Source: Calothrix sp. NIES-4101 (GTDB lineage: Bacteria; Cyanobacteriota; Cyanobacteriia; Cyanobacteriales; Nostocaceae). Taken from it: DNA of 64,000 nt. A program made the translations under genes and the position numbers. The stretch's first letter is position 1. Each line of letters opens with the position of its first letter. Location of the stretch: positions 2,356,001-2,420,000 of the forward strand of contig AP018280.1 of NCBI GenBank assembly GCA_004296455.1, written 5' to 3'. The notes below the pieces were generated by a model, which searched no databases, was not told where the DNA came from, and saw nothing but the letters and a program-made list of their open reading frames with translations. This document shows positions 1-7,880 of this stretch, piece after piece.

Positions 1-1032
1 CCAGGATTAAGTACGGTTTTGACCAAAATGACTCGCTACCATTTTAAAGACCGCTACCAGACAGCCACAGAAGCATTACAAGCGCTACAGGAATTGCGGA
101 ATTTAGTTGAAGCGCCTACTGTCACCCCCATCACAGCGAATCCAATTACAGCGCCAATTAAAACATCAACCAACGAGCCGCAAAACTACCATACCCTGCA
201 TGAGTTGACATTAGAATGGCACGAAGACGGGGAAATTAGAACTTGTACAATCGAAGAAAATCAACAAAGTAAAAATTTTGGTCGCATTAGAATTGGACGC
301 GACCCTCAAGTATGCGATATTGTCATTCCCGAAGCAACAGTATCAGCTTTACATGCCGAAATATTTTTTAATGGTTCTAAGAATCGATTTTATATTCGGA
401 ACCTCCGCCAAAAAAACCCCCCTATTATTGATGGACAGATGCTATTGGCGGGAGAAATGCCCCTGATATCGGGTAGTCATTTGCGTCTAGGTAGACAAAG
501 ATTCACAGTTAGTAACATTAAGATTAAGCAAGTCCCGGTTGAGCGTGTTTACAGCAGCGACAACCAAGATTTACCAGTTGCATCAACCTATGAACCCATT
601 ACTAAGACACTACCTCCACAACAGGTAATTTACTCCCAACGCCAACGAATCAGAGCCAAATCAAAACCATCAGTGATTTCACCTATACCCCAACACAAGC
701 CTTTTGTTATGGGAATGGGAATGGCCGCAATTATTAGCATGGTGGGTGGTGTCATTTGTTTGCAAACGGGTACTGTAGGTAAAACTAGCTATTCCGAACA
801 AAACTTTATTGCCCAACAACCAAAGCTCTGTCGGGTAATTTCCCCAACAGGTGGTAATTTCATGGCAAAACTACGTCCCGAACCACAAACCGAAATTGGG
901 GCACTCAAACAACTGAGTCCGGGAGAAAAAGTCTTATTTATCAAAATTCGCGGTGATTTTGTGCAGGTGAGACTAGCTGATGGAACCCAAGGTTGGGTAT
1001 TTGGCGATCAAATACAGCGTTGCAATACTTGA
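1..1032 (+). CDS. Serine/threonine protein kinase C-terminal part with FHA and SH3 domains (5' end outside window)
   Basis: The reading frame is open from the first base, so this is the 3' part of a longer gene. The first residues (RYQTATEALQAL) match the end of the catalytic domain of cyanobacterial Hanks-type kinases. An FHA domain follows at about residues 94-165, counted from the window start (FGRIRIGRDPQ, then SALHAEI), which in known families binds phosphothreonine. After a basic/proline-rich linker comes one membrane segment (about residues 235-258, FVMGMGMAAIISMVGGVICL). The end is a bacterial SH3-like domain (about 275-340) of the kind found on extracytoplasmic tails. Inferred architecture: cytoplasmic kinase and FHA, a single membrane pass, periplasmic SH3. 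An internal start at base 19 or 28 is possible in principle but would cut the kinase domain. Substrate unknown. Confidence 0.8.
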   Translation, partial: PGLSTVLTKMTRYHFKDRYQTATEALQALQELRNLVEAPTVTPITANPITAPIKTSTNEPQNYHTLHELTLEWHEDGEIRTCTIEENQQSKNFGRIRIGRDPQVCDIVIPEATVSALHAEIFFNGSKNRFYIRNLRQKNPPIIDGQMLLAGEMPLISGSHLRLGRQRFTVSNIKIKQVPVERVYSSDNQDLPVASTYEPITKTLPPQQVIYSQRQRIRAKSKPSVISPIPQHKPFVMGMGMAAIISMVGGVICLQTGTVGKTSYSEQNFIAQQPKLCRVISPTGGNFMAKLRPEPQTEIGALKQLSPGEKVLFIKIRGDFVQVRLADGTQGWVFGDQIQRCNT

Positions 1033-1236
1033 CAGAGTAAACATGAATCAAAGAAAAAGGATTTCCAGGATAAATACGCAGGAATTTGAGCTATTGGCAC
1101 AAAAATTATTATTTACTTTTCAATTTTTATCCGTAGGATACCCGTTGACTGATGAATAATGAATTGTCGGAAATAATTCTCGACAGCCATGTGACTTTGA
1201 GAAGACACAAGATCGTAAATTCATCGGAGGGGAATT

Positions 1237-1497
1237 ATGTCTTTAGAACAAGTGGATGCTTTCTATCATGTCGTAGCGTCAGACACAGGAATTTACGAGC
1301 AATACTATAATAGTTGCTGTATTCGTGGTTTTTTCGGGATTTGGAATTGGGATACAAAGAAGATTGTCAATTTTGCAGCTTCGCTGGGTTTTGAGTTTAC
1401 AGAAAGTGATCTGGATATTGCATTATTTGAAAGTGGTGCGGGAGTTGTTCAACACCCGACAAGTTCGTCTAGTTATGAACATGTCCATAGTTATTAA
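1237..1497 (+). CDS. Nif11-like leader peptide family protein
   Basis: An 86-residue protein preceded by a strong ribosome binding site (ggaggggaatt ending just before the ATG). The N-terminus MSLEQVDAFY and the later KIVNFAASLGFEFTESDL match the Nif11 domain, an alpha-helical leader found on precursors of ribosomally made, modified peptides in cyanobacteria. The C-terminal part is short (ESGAGVVQHPTSSSSYEHVH) and rich in Ser and His. It has no clear double-glycine cleavage site and few Cys, Ser or Thr residues suited to lanthipeptide formation. An unusual aromatic/Cys stretch (YYNSCCIRGFFGIWNWD) sits inside the domain. No maturase, protease or exporter gene is adjacent. It could be a stand-alone Nif11 protein rather than a true precursor. 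The family call is by eye. Confidence 0.7.
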   Translation: MSLEQVDAFYHVVASDTGIYEQYYNSCCIRGFFGIWNWDTKKIVNFAASLGFEFTESDLDIALFESGAGVVQHPTSSSSYEHVHSY

Positions 1498-1877
1498 TAT
1501 TTAGTTGTCAAGTTTTTATAATCAGGTGCGGCTCAATAATGACAATACAAATGTTACGGAGAAAGAAATACAAAGAAGAGGCAAAGAAAAATTAAGGGTA
1601 ACTGATGAGCCGAACTTTATATCATCGGTTTTTTCATCGATACAACATATACAGCAGATTCGATGTTTATGAGGTACAGCACTCAATCAAAATTCAAAGG
1701 CTTAAACGCTAACCTGAAATTTGTGTACCTCACGTACCTCAAAAGTGCTGTATATTGGGAATTATTTAGGGATGTTACCGAGTCGCATCTCGAATTTGTT
1801 GTTTTGATTTATATTCATGAAGACGAACTTAATATAAGGTTAGGGTATTAACCCCAGATGAACGCAGATTCGATCGC
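1498..1877. other. Intergenic region carrying a mobile repeat
   Basis: No convincing gene is seen. The region holds a 103-bp TA-bounded repeat (1650-1752). The 11-mer gcagattcgat from the start of that repeat recurs at 1864-1874, immediately before the permease start. A 62-codon open frame at 1663-1851 overlaps the repeat and is judged not to be a gene. Confidence 0.6.
1650..1752 (+). repeat. MITE-like repeat, copy 1 (103 bp)
   Basis: The element begins TACAGCA and ends TGCTGTA, giving 7-bp terminal inverted repeats that include a TA dinucleotide. An internal inverted pair tgaggtac/gtacctca lies at 1670-1677 and 1734-1741. The reverse complement of 50401-50504 is the same sequence apart from one missing C in the run at 1728-1730. 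TA at both ends fits insertion at TA by IS630/Tc1-type transposases, which is known for many MITEs. The transposase source is inferred and none is in the window. Confidence 0.8.
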
Positions 1878-2513
1878 ATGAATGATTTTTTCCTCATTAA
1901 GTATGCACCGGAGATTTTCCAACGTACCGGAGAACATCTATTTTTGGTGATGGTTTCAATTGGTGTGGCGACAGTTGTGGGAATTCCCTTAGGTATTTTG
2001 ATTACTCGCCAAGATAGTCTCCGGCAGCCGATTTTAGGAATTGCCAATATTTTACAAACGATTCCCAGTTTAGCTTTATTTGGCTTGTTGATTCCTGTAC
2101 CTTACATTGGGGGAATTGGTGCGACTCCGGCAATAGTGGCATTAACTCTGTATTCTCTATTACCGATTATTCGGAATACCTATACAGGTATTACAGGAGT
2201 TGATACGGCGATAGTTGAAGCGGGTAAAGGAATGGGAATGAGCGATCGCCAACTGCTTTTGCAAGTAGAAATACCCTTGGCTATGAGTGTAATTTTAGCA
2301 GGTGTACGGGTAGCCATGGTGATCGCGATTGGGATTGCCACAATTGCTGCTGCGATTGGTGCGGGGGGATTAGGAGTATTTATTTTTCGCGGCATTGCGG
2401 TAGTTAATAATAATTTACTGTTAGCGGGTGCAGTTCCCGCCGCTGCGATCGCTTTATGTGCTGATTTGGCGATCGGTTGGTTAGAAAAACGTTTGCAAGT
2501 ACCGGGTCAATAA
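1878..2513 (+). CDS. Glycine betaine/carnitine/choline-type ABC transporter permease (OpuBB/ProW-like)
   Basis: A 211-residue integral membrane protein with about five to six hydrophobic segments. It carries the binding-protein-dependent permease signature in the middle (EAGKGMGMSDRQLLLQVEIP) followed by AIGAGGLGVFIFRGI, both typical of the OpuB/OsmW/ProW family of compatible-solute importers. Length matches the short OpuBB-type permeases. The substrate-binding protein follows 125 bp downstream on the same strand. The ATP-binding subunit that normally sits beside these two is absent on both sides, so the complex must use an ATPase encoded elsewhere or be incomplete. The start ATG at 1878 gives the usual N-terminus (apolar helix after a short charged stretch). 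No strong ribosome binding site is seen. Confidence 0.85.
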   Translation: MNDFFLIKYAPEIFQRTGEHLFLVMVSIGVATVVGIPLGILITRQDSLRQPILGIANILQTIPSLALFGLLIPVPYIGGIGATPAIVALTLYSLLPIIRNTYTGITGVDTAIVEAGKGMGMSDRQLLLQVEIPLAMSVILAGVRVAMVIAIGIATIAAAIGAGGLGVFIFRGIAVVNNNLLLAGAVPAAAIALCADLAIGWLEKRLQVPGQ

Positions 2514-2638
2514 TTTTACATGTGATAATTAAAACCTGAGAAAGATACTGATGGTATTGTGGAATTAGTGCTAGTAATGTGATTTTCAACTCATAGAAAA
2601 CTGGTTTTGCTGATTACAGTCAAGTAAAAGTAATTTTT

Positions 2639-3562
2639 ATGATGCAGTTATTATTTAAACCTTTGAAAAGGTGGTTGATTCTTTTTTTGATTACTTGTAC
2701 TCTGGTTTTGACAACTGCCAGCTGCAATCAGAATCAAATTAGTACCAATAATAGAGATATAATTATCGCTTCCAAAGACTTCACCGAACAAGATGTATTA
2801 GGAGAATTAATCGCTCAACAAATCGAAACAACAACAAATTTAAAAGTAGAACGTAAACCACGTTTAGGTGGTTCTTTTATTTGCCACGAAGCTCTCATCA
2901 AAGGTGTGATCGATGGATACATTGAATATACTGGCACTGCATTTACTAGTATTCTCAAACAACCTGTAATCAATAATCCCAAGCAAGTTTATCAACTTCT
3001 GAAACAAGGTTATGCCCAAAAATTTAATCTTGAAGTCATGGAACCATTGGGCTTTGAGAATACCTTTGCGATGATTATACGTGGTGAAGATGCAAAAAAA
3101 TATAATATCAAAACCCTTTCTGAGGCTGCCAAATATACTCCCCAATGGCGCGGTGGTTTTGGTTATGAATTTACCGAACGTGAGGATGGTTTTCCGGGTT
3201 TAGCTAAAACTTACAACTTAGAATTTCGTGAAAGACCAAGTACAATGAGCCTAGATTTAATTTATCGTGCCCTCACTCAAAGACTAGTCGATATGGTTGC
3301 CGGAAATTCGACTGATGGGCAAATATCGAGATTGGGTTTAGTTGTACTCGAAGATGATAAAAAATATTTTCCTCCATACGAAGCTGTACCAATTTTTAAC
3401 CGAGAAATATTACAAAAATATCCGCAATTATCTCCAGCAATATCTCGATTAGCAGGGAAAATTACAGCAGATGAAATGCGGCAATTAAATTATTTAGTGG
3501 AAGGCGAATTACGTGATATTAAAGAAGTAGTGAGTGAGTTTCGCAACACAAAAAAACTTTAA
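2639..3562 (+). CDS. Glycine betaine/choline-type ABC transporter substrate-binding lipoprotein
   Basis: 307 residues. The N-terminus is a lipoprotein signal (hydrophobic run then LTTASC, Cys about residue 29), so the protein is probably anchored to the periplasmic face of the membrane. The mature part starts IIIASKDFTEQDVLGELIAQ and contains GYIEYTGTAFTSIL, both typical of the OpuAC/OsmF/OpuBC solute-binding fold for quaternary amines. It follows the permease gene with a 125-bp spacer and likely belongs to the same uptake system for osmoprotectants. Ligand identity (glycine betaine, choline or carnitine) cannot be read from the sequence alone. No ATPase gene follows; the next gene is a heat-shock protein. 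Confidence 0.85.
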   Translation: MMQLLFKPLKRWLILFLITCTLVLTTASCNQNQISTNNRDIIIASKDFTEQDVLGELIAQQIETTTNLKVERKPRLGGSFICHEALIKGVIDGYIEYTGTAFTSILKQPVINNPKQVYQLLKQGYAQKFNLEVMEPLGFENTFAMIIRGEDAKKYNIKTLSEAAKYTPQWRGGFGYEFTEREDGFPGLAKTYNLEFRERPSTMSLDLIYRALTQRLVDMVAGNSTDGQISRLGLVVLEDDKKYFPPYEAVPIFNREILQKYPQLSPAISRLAGKITADEMRQLNYLVEGELRDIKEVVSEFRNTKKL

Positions 3563-3695
3563 AGTTTATTAAATCTGTCATGAATAGAATTAAAGTACGG
3601 AGATAGGAACCTATCATATCCAAAAAACCGACCCCGAACAATTGGCGCTCCATCATAGAATTATTGTGTCAGGAAAAGCAATCTCGGCGACGTTG

Positions 3696-3773
3696 CTCCT
3701 GAATTCTTAGCCTCGTCACCGGCTGTCCCTGCCCATTGTGATTAAACGTGATTCAAACAGTGAACTTTAGGAG
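3696..3773 (+). promoter_or_regulatory. Candidate RNA thermometer in the hsp20 leader
   Basis: The Shine-Dalgarno region of the hsp20 gene (tttaggag at 3766-3773) is complementary to ctcctgaa at 3696-3703 (8 pairs, one G-U). With one bulged C at 3765, the pairing extends to ttc (3704-3706) with gaa (3762-3764). The 55-nt loop can form a small agcc/ggct hairpin (3709-3724). Masking the ribosome binding site this way is how ROSE-type and Synechocystis hsp17-type thermometers work. Function here is inferred. Confidence 0.4.
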
Positions 3774-3782
3774 GTTAAAAAT

Positions 3783-4223
3783 ATGACACTCGTTCGTTGG
3801 CAACCCTTTCGGGAAATTGATACTCTACAACGGCAAATGAACCGTCTATTTGATGAAATTCTGCCTATCACCACGGAAACACGAGATGGTATTACTTTTG
3901 TTCCGTCAGCAGAAATGGAAGAAACACCAGATGCTATTCATCTAAAATTGGAAGTTCCAGGTATGGATGCCAAAGACTTAGATGTACAAGTTTCCGCAGA
4001 GGCAGTTAGTATTACCGGAGAACGTAAGTCGGAAAGCAAAACTGAAGAAAAAGGCATGACTCGCACCGAATTCCGCTATGGTAGGTTTGAGCGTGTAATT
4101 CCTCTATCTACTCGTATTCAAAATGATAAAGTAGAAGCGGAATACAAAGATGGTATTCTCAAACTTACTTTGCCTAAAGCAGAAGCGGAAAAGAACAAGG
4201 TAGTAAAAATCAACTTGGGCTAA
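3783..4223 (+). CDS. hspA: Small heat-shock protein, Hsp20/alpha-crystallin family
   Basis: 146 residues, the usual length of cyanobacterial HspA. The N-terminus MTLVRWQPFREIDTLQRQMNRLF is the family start. The alpha-crystallin domain spans about 45-140, with the conserved LKLEVPGMDAKDLDVQVS strand pair and the late AEYKDGILKLTLPK motif (A-x-x-x-G-x-L). It acts as an ATP-independent holdase protecting denatured proteins and membranes during heat and oxidative stress. The ribosome binding site aggagg lies 8 bp before the ATG and can be sequestered by an upstream complementary stretch. No CIRCE operator (TTAGCACTC-N9-GAGTGCTAA) is seen upstream. The gene looks monocistronic with a hairpin terminator after it. 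Confidence 0.93.
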   Translation: MTLVRWQPFREIDTLQRQMNRLFDEILPITTETRDGITFVPSAEMEETPDAIHLKLEVPGMDAKDLDVQVSAEAVSITGERKSESKTEEKGMTRTEFRYGRFERVIPLSTRIQNDKVEAEYKDGILKLTLPKAEAEKNKVVKINLG

Positions 4224-4289
4224 TGTTTCTCTAAATGAGAAAATACCCTGAAATCGCGTGAGTTGTTTTAAATAGCTATTTGTAGATAG

Positions 4290-4353
4290 AAAAAGGGTAA
4301 ATTTGGCAACATCAGTCGGATTTTAGAGACTATTGCCTGTTGCCCTTTTTTTC
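4290..4353 (+). terminator. Putative terminator of hspA
   Basis: The arms aaaaagggtaa (4290-4300) and ttgccctttt(t) (4340-4350) pair, and the 3' arm runs into a T-tract. An alternative pairing ggcaaca (4305-4311) with tgttgcc (4338-4344) competes with it. The loop is long, so confidence is moderate. Confidence 0.45.
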
Positions 4354-4506
4354 AAAAAACTCGCTCGCTAAACATTCAGTCCGACTAATTACTTTTGGTT
4401 AAAATTCATTTGGGAAACTGCGGGATAACTTTTTCAACACATCTTCAATCTATTCCCAGCCTATTTTACTGTAATAATTGCTTACCTCCCTGTGAATGAA
4501 TCTAAT

Positions 4507-5103
4507 TTACCTAGGCCAACGCCAATTACATTGATTCCATTCGTAAATACCATTAATTTCGTATTCCGTACCGTTTTGGAAGCGAACAATACAGTTAGCA
4601 AAACTATCTTCACCATCATTCGTTTCATAAACTTGAATGACATCGCAGGGAAACCATTCGCGCTGACAAGGGCTATTATCTTGCACCCATTCCCATAATG
4701 CATTGCAAACTTCAATACGATCGCCCACTTTTAACCGAATGACATCAAAATGGTAGTGTTGGAGTCTATCTAACCACTGTATCCCATAACGTTGGCGAAT
4801 AAAATGTACCTCACCAGAATCTTCACCATGCAGCCAATCGTTAAGTAATTGTATTTTCCAAGGTATATTCTGGGCTTCTTTGGTTTTTACATATCCCAAA
4901 AACACCTGCAATTCTTCTGAAGAAAGTTCGTGAAGTGGATTTTGCTCGTAACCATCGTCATAACCATCAAGATGAGAGATTCCTCGATTTTGCTCGACCA
5001 TTTGTAGTAGAATTTGTTTTTGTTGGTCGGTGAGTGGACAACTTGCTACATCACAACGATTAAATGCTGCTTGCAGGGCTGATTCAATCTCATCTGGTGC
5101 CAT
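4507..5103 (-). CDS. Conserved hypothetical protein (cyanobacterial)
   Basis: 198 residues, acidic, no signal peptide or membrane segment. I do not recognise the family. The first third is helical (MAPDEIESALQAAFNRCD, LTDQQKQILLQMVEQNRG). The C-terminal half has a beta-rich look with many Trp residues (ALWEWVQDNSPCQREWFPCD, ending NGIYEWNQCNWRWPR). The phrase LKVGDRIEVCNALWEWV resembles small SH3-like barrels, but that is only an impression. It is transcribed towards hspA and alone; the 430-bp spacer before it is shared with a divergently transcribed secreted protein. Function unknown. Confidence 0.75.
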   Translation of the reverse strand: MAPDEIESALQAAFNRCDVASCPLTDQQKQILLQMVEQNRGISHLDGYDDGYEQNPLHELSSEELQVFLGYVKTKEAQNIPWKIQLLNDWLHGEDSGEVHFIRQRYGIQWLDRLQHYHFDVIRLKVGDRIEVCNALWEWVQDNSPCQREWFPCDVIQVYETNDGEDSFANCIVRFQNGTEYEINGIYEWNQCNWRWPR

Positions 5104-5535
5104 AAGTTAATAAGTGACTGGGTAAAATTTGACGATGGAAATTGATGGTGAAATTTTACTGAAATTTTACTAAATATTAACGTTATTCTGATGGGAACTA
5201 ACTCTACCTCTTTTGGAATAAAAAAGCCTAAAAAATCCAATTTTTGAATATAAAGTAGGACTTTTTAGCCTCTCTCGGCGTTTTTGACGAAGTCAGATTT
5301 CTCTACAAATGTGTATCTATACTTTCTATAAAGGTTCTGAAGAGTCATCGTCGCCAAATTGTCCACATCTGTGTCAGTTTACGCAGAGTTAAGCCAAAGA
5401 AGCGTGTTGTTCCCGCAAATGTACTTACGTTAATATTACAAAAGTGCAACACATATAGCCAAATTCAAAGGACTAATTTTCCCGGTCTTGATGGCGGTAA
5501 AATTTATCTATTGCTTGGATGTATGATGGTGTTTT
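5104..5535. other. Intergenic region between divergent genes
   Basis: Holds the promoters of the two divergent hypothetical genes. No open frame of note, no RNA gene and no clear repeat were seen. Confidence 0.5.
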
Positions 5536-6003
5536 ATGCAGTTGCGATCGCGTAGATGCAAAGCGACTAGTCTCTCGACATCGCTTGTAGTTTTCCTGTT
5601 TACTTGCCTATTTGCCATGCTATCGTGGCTCTTTAGTCCTTCAGCAATAGCGCTGACACAAATACGGCTATTTGATATTTCCTACGAGAAGTGCCCCTCC
5701 GAACTCGCACAGGGTGCGGTAACAAGCGGTGGTTCTCCAATGGTAGCAAACTGCTTTCTCGTAATTGGTAAAGCTGAAAACGGAACCAATAAATACGTCT
5801 ATGATGCGGATATATTTGGACGTATATATGATGCCAATAATGATCCTGTATTACAAAACCGAACCCGTCTAGGTTCAATTCCCGAAGTTCCCCCAGGTGT
5901 CAGCAATTTTGAACTCAGAATTTCTGTAGCTGCAAATCAACCTGAACCATTGCAACTCAAACAGTTTAAAGCAGCTGGGTTTTCTGCACAAGTACGAAAA
6001 TAA
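5536..6003 (+). CDS. Conserved hypothetical secreted protein
   Basis: 155 residues. A long N-terminal region with basic residues (MQLRSRRCKATS) is followed by a hydrophobic segment at about 15-40 ending in SPSAIALTQ, a plausible Sec signal with cleavage after AIA or ALT. The mature part has two Cys (CPSELAQG and MVANCFLVIG), about 20 residues apart and probably disulphide-bonded in the periplasm. A beta-rich remainder (YVYDADIFGRIYDANNDPVL, PPGVSNFELRISV) suggests an immunoglobulin-like or FxLYD-type fold. I recognise it only as a recurring cyanobacterial hypothetical. No operon partner. Confidence 0.75.
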   Translation: MQLRSRRCKATSLSTSLVVFLFTCLFAMLSWLFSPSAIALTQIRLFDISYEKCPSELAQGAVTSGGSPMVANCFLVIGKAENGTNKYVYDADIFGRIYDANNDPVLQNRTRLGSIPEVPPGVSNFELRISVAANQPEPLQLKQFKAAGFSAQVRK

Positions 6004-6148
6004 AGTTGGAGTTGGGAAGGAGGGATTGGTTTTATCCCCCCTTTGATAGATGACAAAAATTAGTCTTTATAAGAGGGATGCATTTAGCTTTGCTCATTGC
6101 CTCTCGAAAATTAGCAAGATTATGGCTGGCAATTTCTCAAATATGAGC

Positions 6149-6427
6149 CTAAATAATTTGAGCCAAAAGTTGCAAAACCAAAATCGCTAACATAGGTGAA
6201 AAATCCATTCCACCTAATGGGGGAATGATCGAGCGGAATACATTTAGATAAGGGTCTGTAATTTGGCTCAAAGCGGAGAATGGTTGATTGTACCAATTTA
6301 CATTTGGGAACCAAGTTAAAAGAATCCTGATTACCAATAAAGCAATGTAAATACTGAGAAATACTGACAGAGTATTAGTGAGAAAAAAAAGGGTATCGGC
6401 TTGAAAAGCAACTGGTGAGGAACTCAT
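6149..6427 (-). CDS. YggT family membrane protein
   Basis: 92 residues with two hydrophobic stretches (about 10-35 and 65-90) separated by the signature LTWFPNVNWYNQPFSALSQI and TDPYLNVFRSIIPPLGGMDFSPM. This is the canonical YggT/Ycf19 pattern. In cyanobacteria and plastids these proteins are tied to thylakoid or plasma-membrane organisation and chromosome partitioning, with biochemistry still poorly defined. Length is normal. The gene stands alone on the minus strand, 197 bp before the next minus-strand gene end. Confidence 0.9.
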   Translation of the reverse strand: MSSSPVAFQADTLFFLTNTLSVFLSIYIALLVIRILLTWFPNVNWYNQPFSALSQITDPYLNVFRSIIPPLGGMDFSPMLAILVLQLLAQII

Positions 6428-6624
6428 AGATGGTTCAACTTCCTGCGAAAATATCGAAAAATCTCTTGTAATCGATTGTAAACGAGTTGATATCGTACTG
6501 TGTGGTTAAGTTTTCCACACTTACGAACAATTCATACTATTGTTTGGGCTAGTTTGGCAATTGGGTATTTGGTTATTAGTTATTCCTCTTGCCTTTCGCC
6601 TTGTCCCTCTTGATTCTCCGCTCC

Positions 6625-6963
6625 CTACAATGAAGTCCGCTCGGAGGAACTAGGAGATGGAGTCCCATTCACATTACCCAACTGCTGCCTGACTTCGTCA
6701 ATGGTAGCATTGAGTTGGGCAATCTTATCTTCGAGCGATCGCCTCGCAGTCTCCATGCTCTCCGTATCACTCAATTTCATGGTACGGCGTGAATTGGAGG
6801 ATTTTTTTGTTTCTGGGGGACGGCTGGCAAGTTGTTGTATTTCTTCTTCGTCGATTAATTCCTCGCGGCGAGTGGCGACGATTGCACCCACAACGCCACC
6901 AACTACACTACCGAAGATTGCTCCAGCTAAAAAGCCTCCAGCAAAACCATCACGTTGACTCAT
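6625..6963 (-). CDS. Glycine-zipper membrane protein with C-terminal coiled coil, hypothetical
   Basis: 112 residues. The N-terminus (GGFLAGAIFGSVVGGVVGAIVAT, residues about 8-30) is a single glycine-zipper membrane helix like those in YtxH-type proteins. A charged linker (ELIDEEEIQQLASRPPETKK) follows. A predicted coiled coil (about 70-100, ARRSLEDKIAQLNATIDEVRQQL) and a Ser-rich tail end the protein. Function unknown; the topology suggests a small membrane-anchored scaffold. It lies just downstream of upp on the same strand with an 80-bp gap, so co-transcription with upp is possible. Confidence 0.75.
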   Translation of the reverse strand: MSQRDGFAGGFLAGAIFGSVVGGVVGAIVATRREELIDEEEIQQLASRPPETKKSSNSRRTMKLSDTESMETARRSLEDKIAQLNATIDEVRQQLGNVNGTPSPSSSERTSL

Positions 6964-7043
6964 ATCTATACCACCTTACAAAACACTGCGACCTCAGCCA
7001 AACTAAATTTATCGCCGCTATGATGCTCTAGCTGCATGGTAGC

Positions 7044-7697
7044 TTATGTCCCGAAGATGCGATCGCCCGCATCTCCCAATCCCGGCACAATAAATCCTTG
7101 CTCGTTTAAACCTTCATCAATACAAGCAGTGTAAATAATCAAACCAGGATAAGCTGCACTTAACTTTTGCAAAGCTGGCGGAGCGGCTACCACACTTACT
7201 ATCCGCGTCAGTGTTGGGTCTATTCCCCGATGTGTCAATTCAGCCATTGCTGCCATAATCGAACCACCCGTTGCTAACATCGGATCGGTAATCAACACCC
7301 TCGTCTGGGGATCAAATTTTTCTGGGAGCTTGTTCAAGTAGCATAAAGGTTCCAATGTGGCTTCATCCCGTACCAAGCCCAGATGGTAAATCGATGCTAA
7401 TGGTAGCAAGCCTTGTGCCCCTTCCAGTAATCCTAAGCCAGCCCGCAAAATCGGCACAACAGCAACCGGAACTTCTGGATTAATTAAGGTTGCTGCTGAC
7501 TCCGCCAAAGGCGTTTGTACTGTTGTATCAACTGTTGGCAACCACTCTCTTGCTGCCTCATAGGTTAACCATTTCCCTAACTCCGCGATCGCGCTACGAA
7601 ACAAAACAGAAGGAGTGGAAGCATCGCGAGCAACAGCTAACCAATGCTTAATTAGAGGATGGGGGGGTACATAAACACGTAGTTGTTGTAGCGTCAT
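7044..7697 (-). CDS. upp: Uracil phosphoribosyltransferase
   Basis: 217 residues. It makes UMP from uracil and PRPP in pyrimidine salvage. The PRPP-binding loop VLITDPMLATGGSIMAAM is present, as are the N-terminal PHPLIKHWLAVARD motif and the C-terminal uracil-binding region FIVPGLGDAGDRIFGT, all family-defining. Length is normal. The start ATG gives MTLQQLRVYVPPHPLIKHW. The gene is followed on the same strand by a small membrane protein. Confidence 0.95.
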   Translation of the reverse strand: MTLQQLRVYVPPHPLIKHWLAVARDASTPSVLFRSAIAELGKWLTYEAAREWLPTVDTTVQTPLAESAATLINPEVPVAVVPILRAGLGLLEGAQGLLPLASIYHLGLVRDEATLEPLCYLNKLPEKFDPQTRVLITDPMLATGGSIMAAMAELTHRGIDPTLTRIVSVVAAPPALQKLSAAYPGLIIYTACIDEGLNEQGFIVPGLGDAGDRIFGT

Positions 7698-7845
7698 AGC
7701 AGCAAATCTAGCAACTCCTCATTTTATTCGGACTAAAAACTAAGAACTAAAAACAACATCATACTCTTTCCTGCGTATCCCTGACAGCTAAAAACAATAC
7801 CTTCGCAGTTATCTCCAAATTATTGCTAATAATTTTCATTAGTAG

Positions 7846-7874
7846 TTGACATTAATTCTCAATCAAGTTATATT
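7846..7874 (+). promoter_or_regulatory. Strong sigma70-type promoter
   Basis: A perfect -35 TTGACA (7846-7851), a 17-bp spacer and a -10 TATATT (7869-7874). The predicted start is near 7881, about 170 bp before crtH and about 30 bp before a hairpin terminator. Confidence 0.6.
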
Positions 7875-7880
7875 ATTTTT

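Noticed and set aside
1663-1851. 62-codon open frame
   Set aside because: It overlaps the mobile repeat, has no ribosome binding site and resembles no known family.
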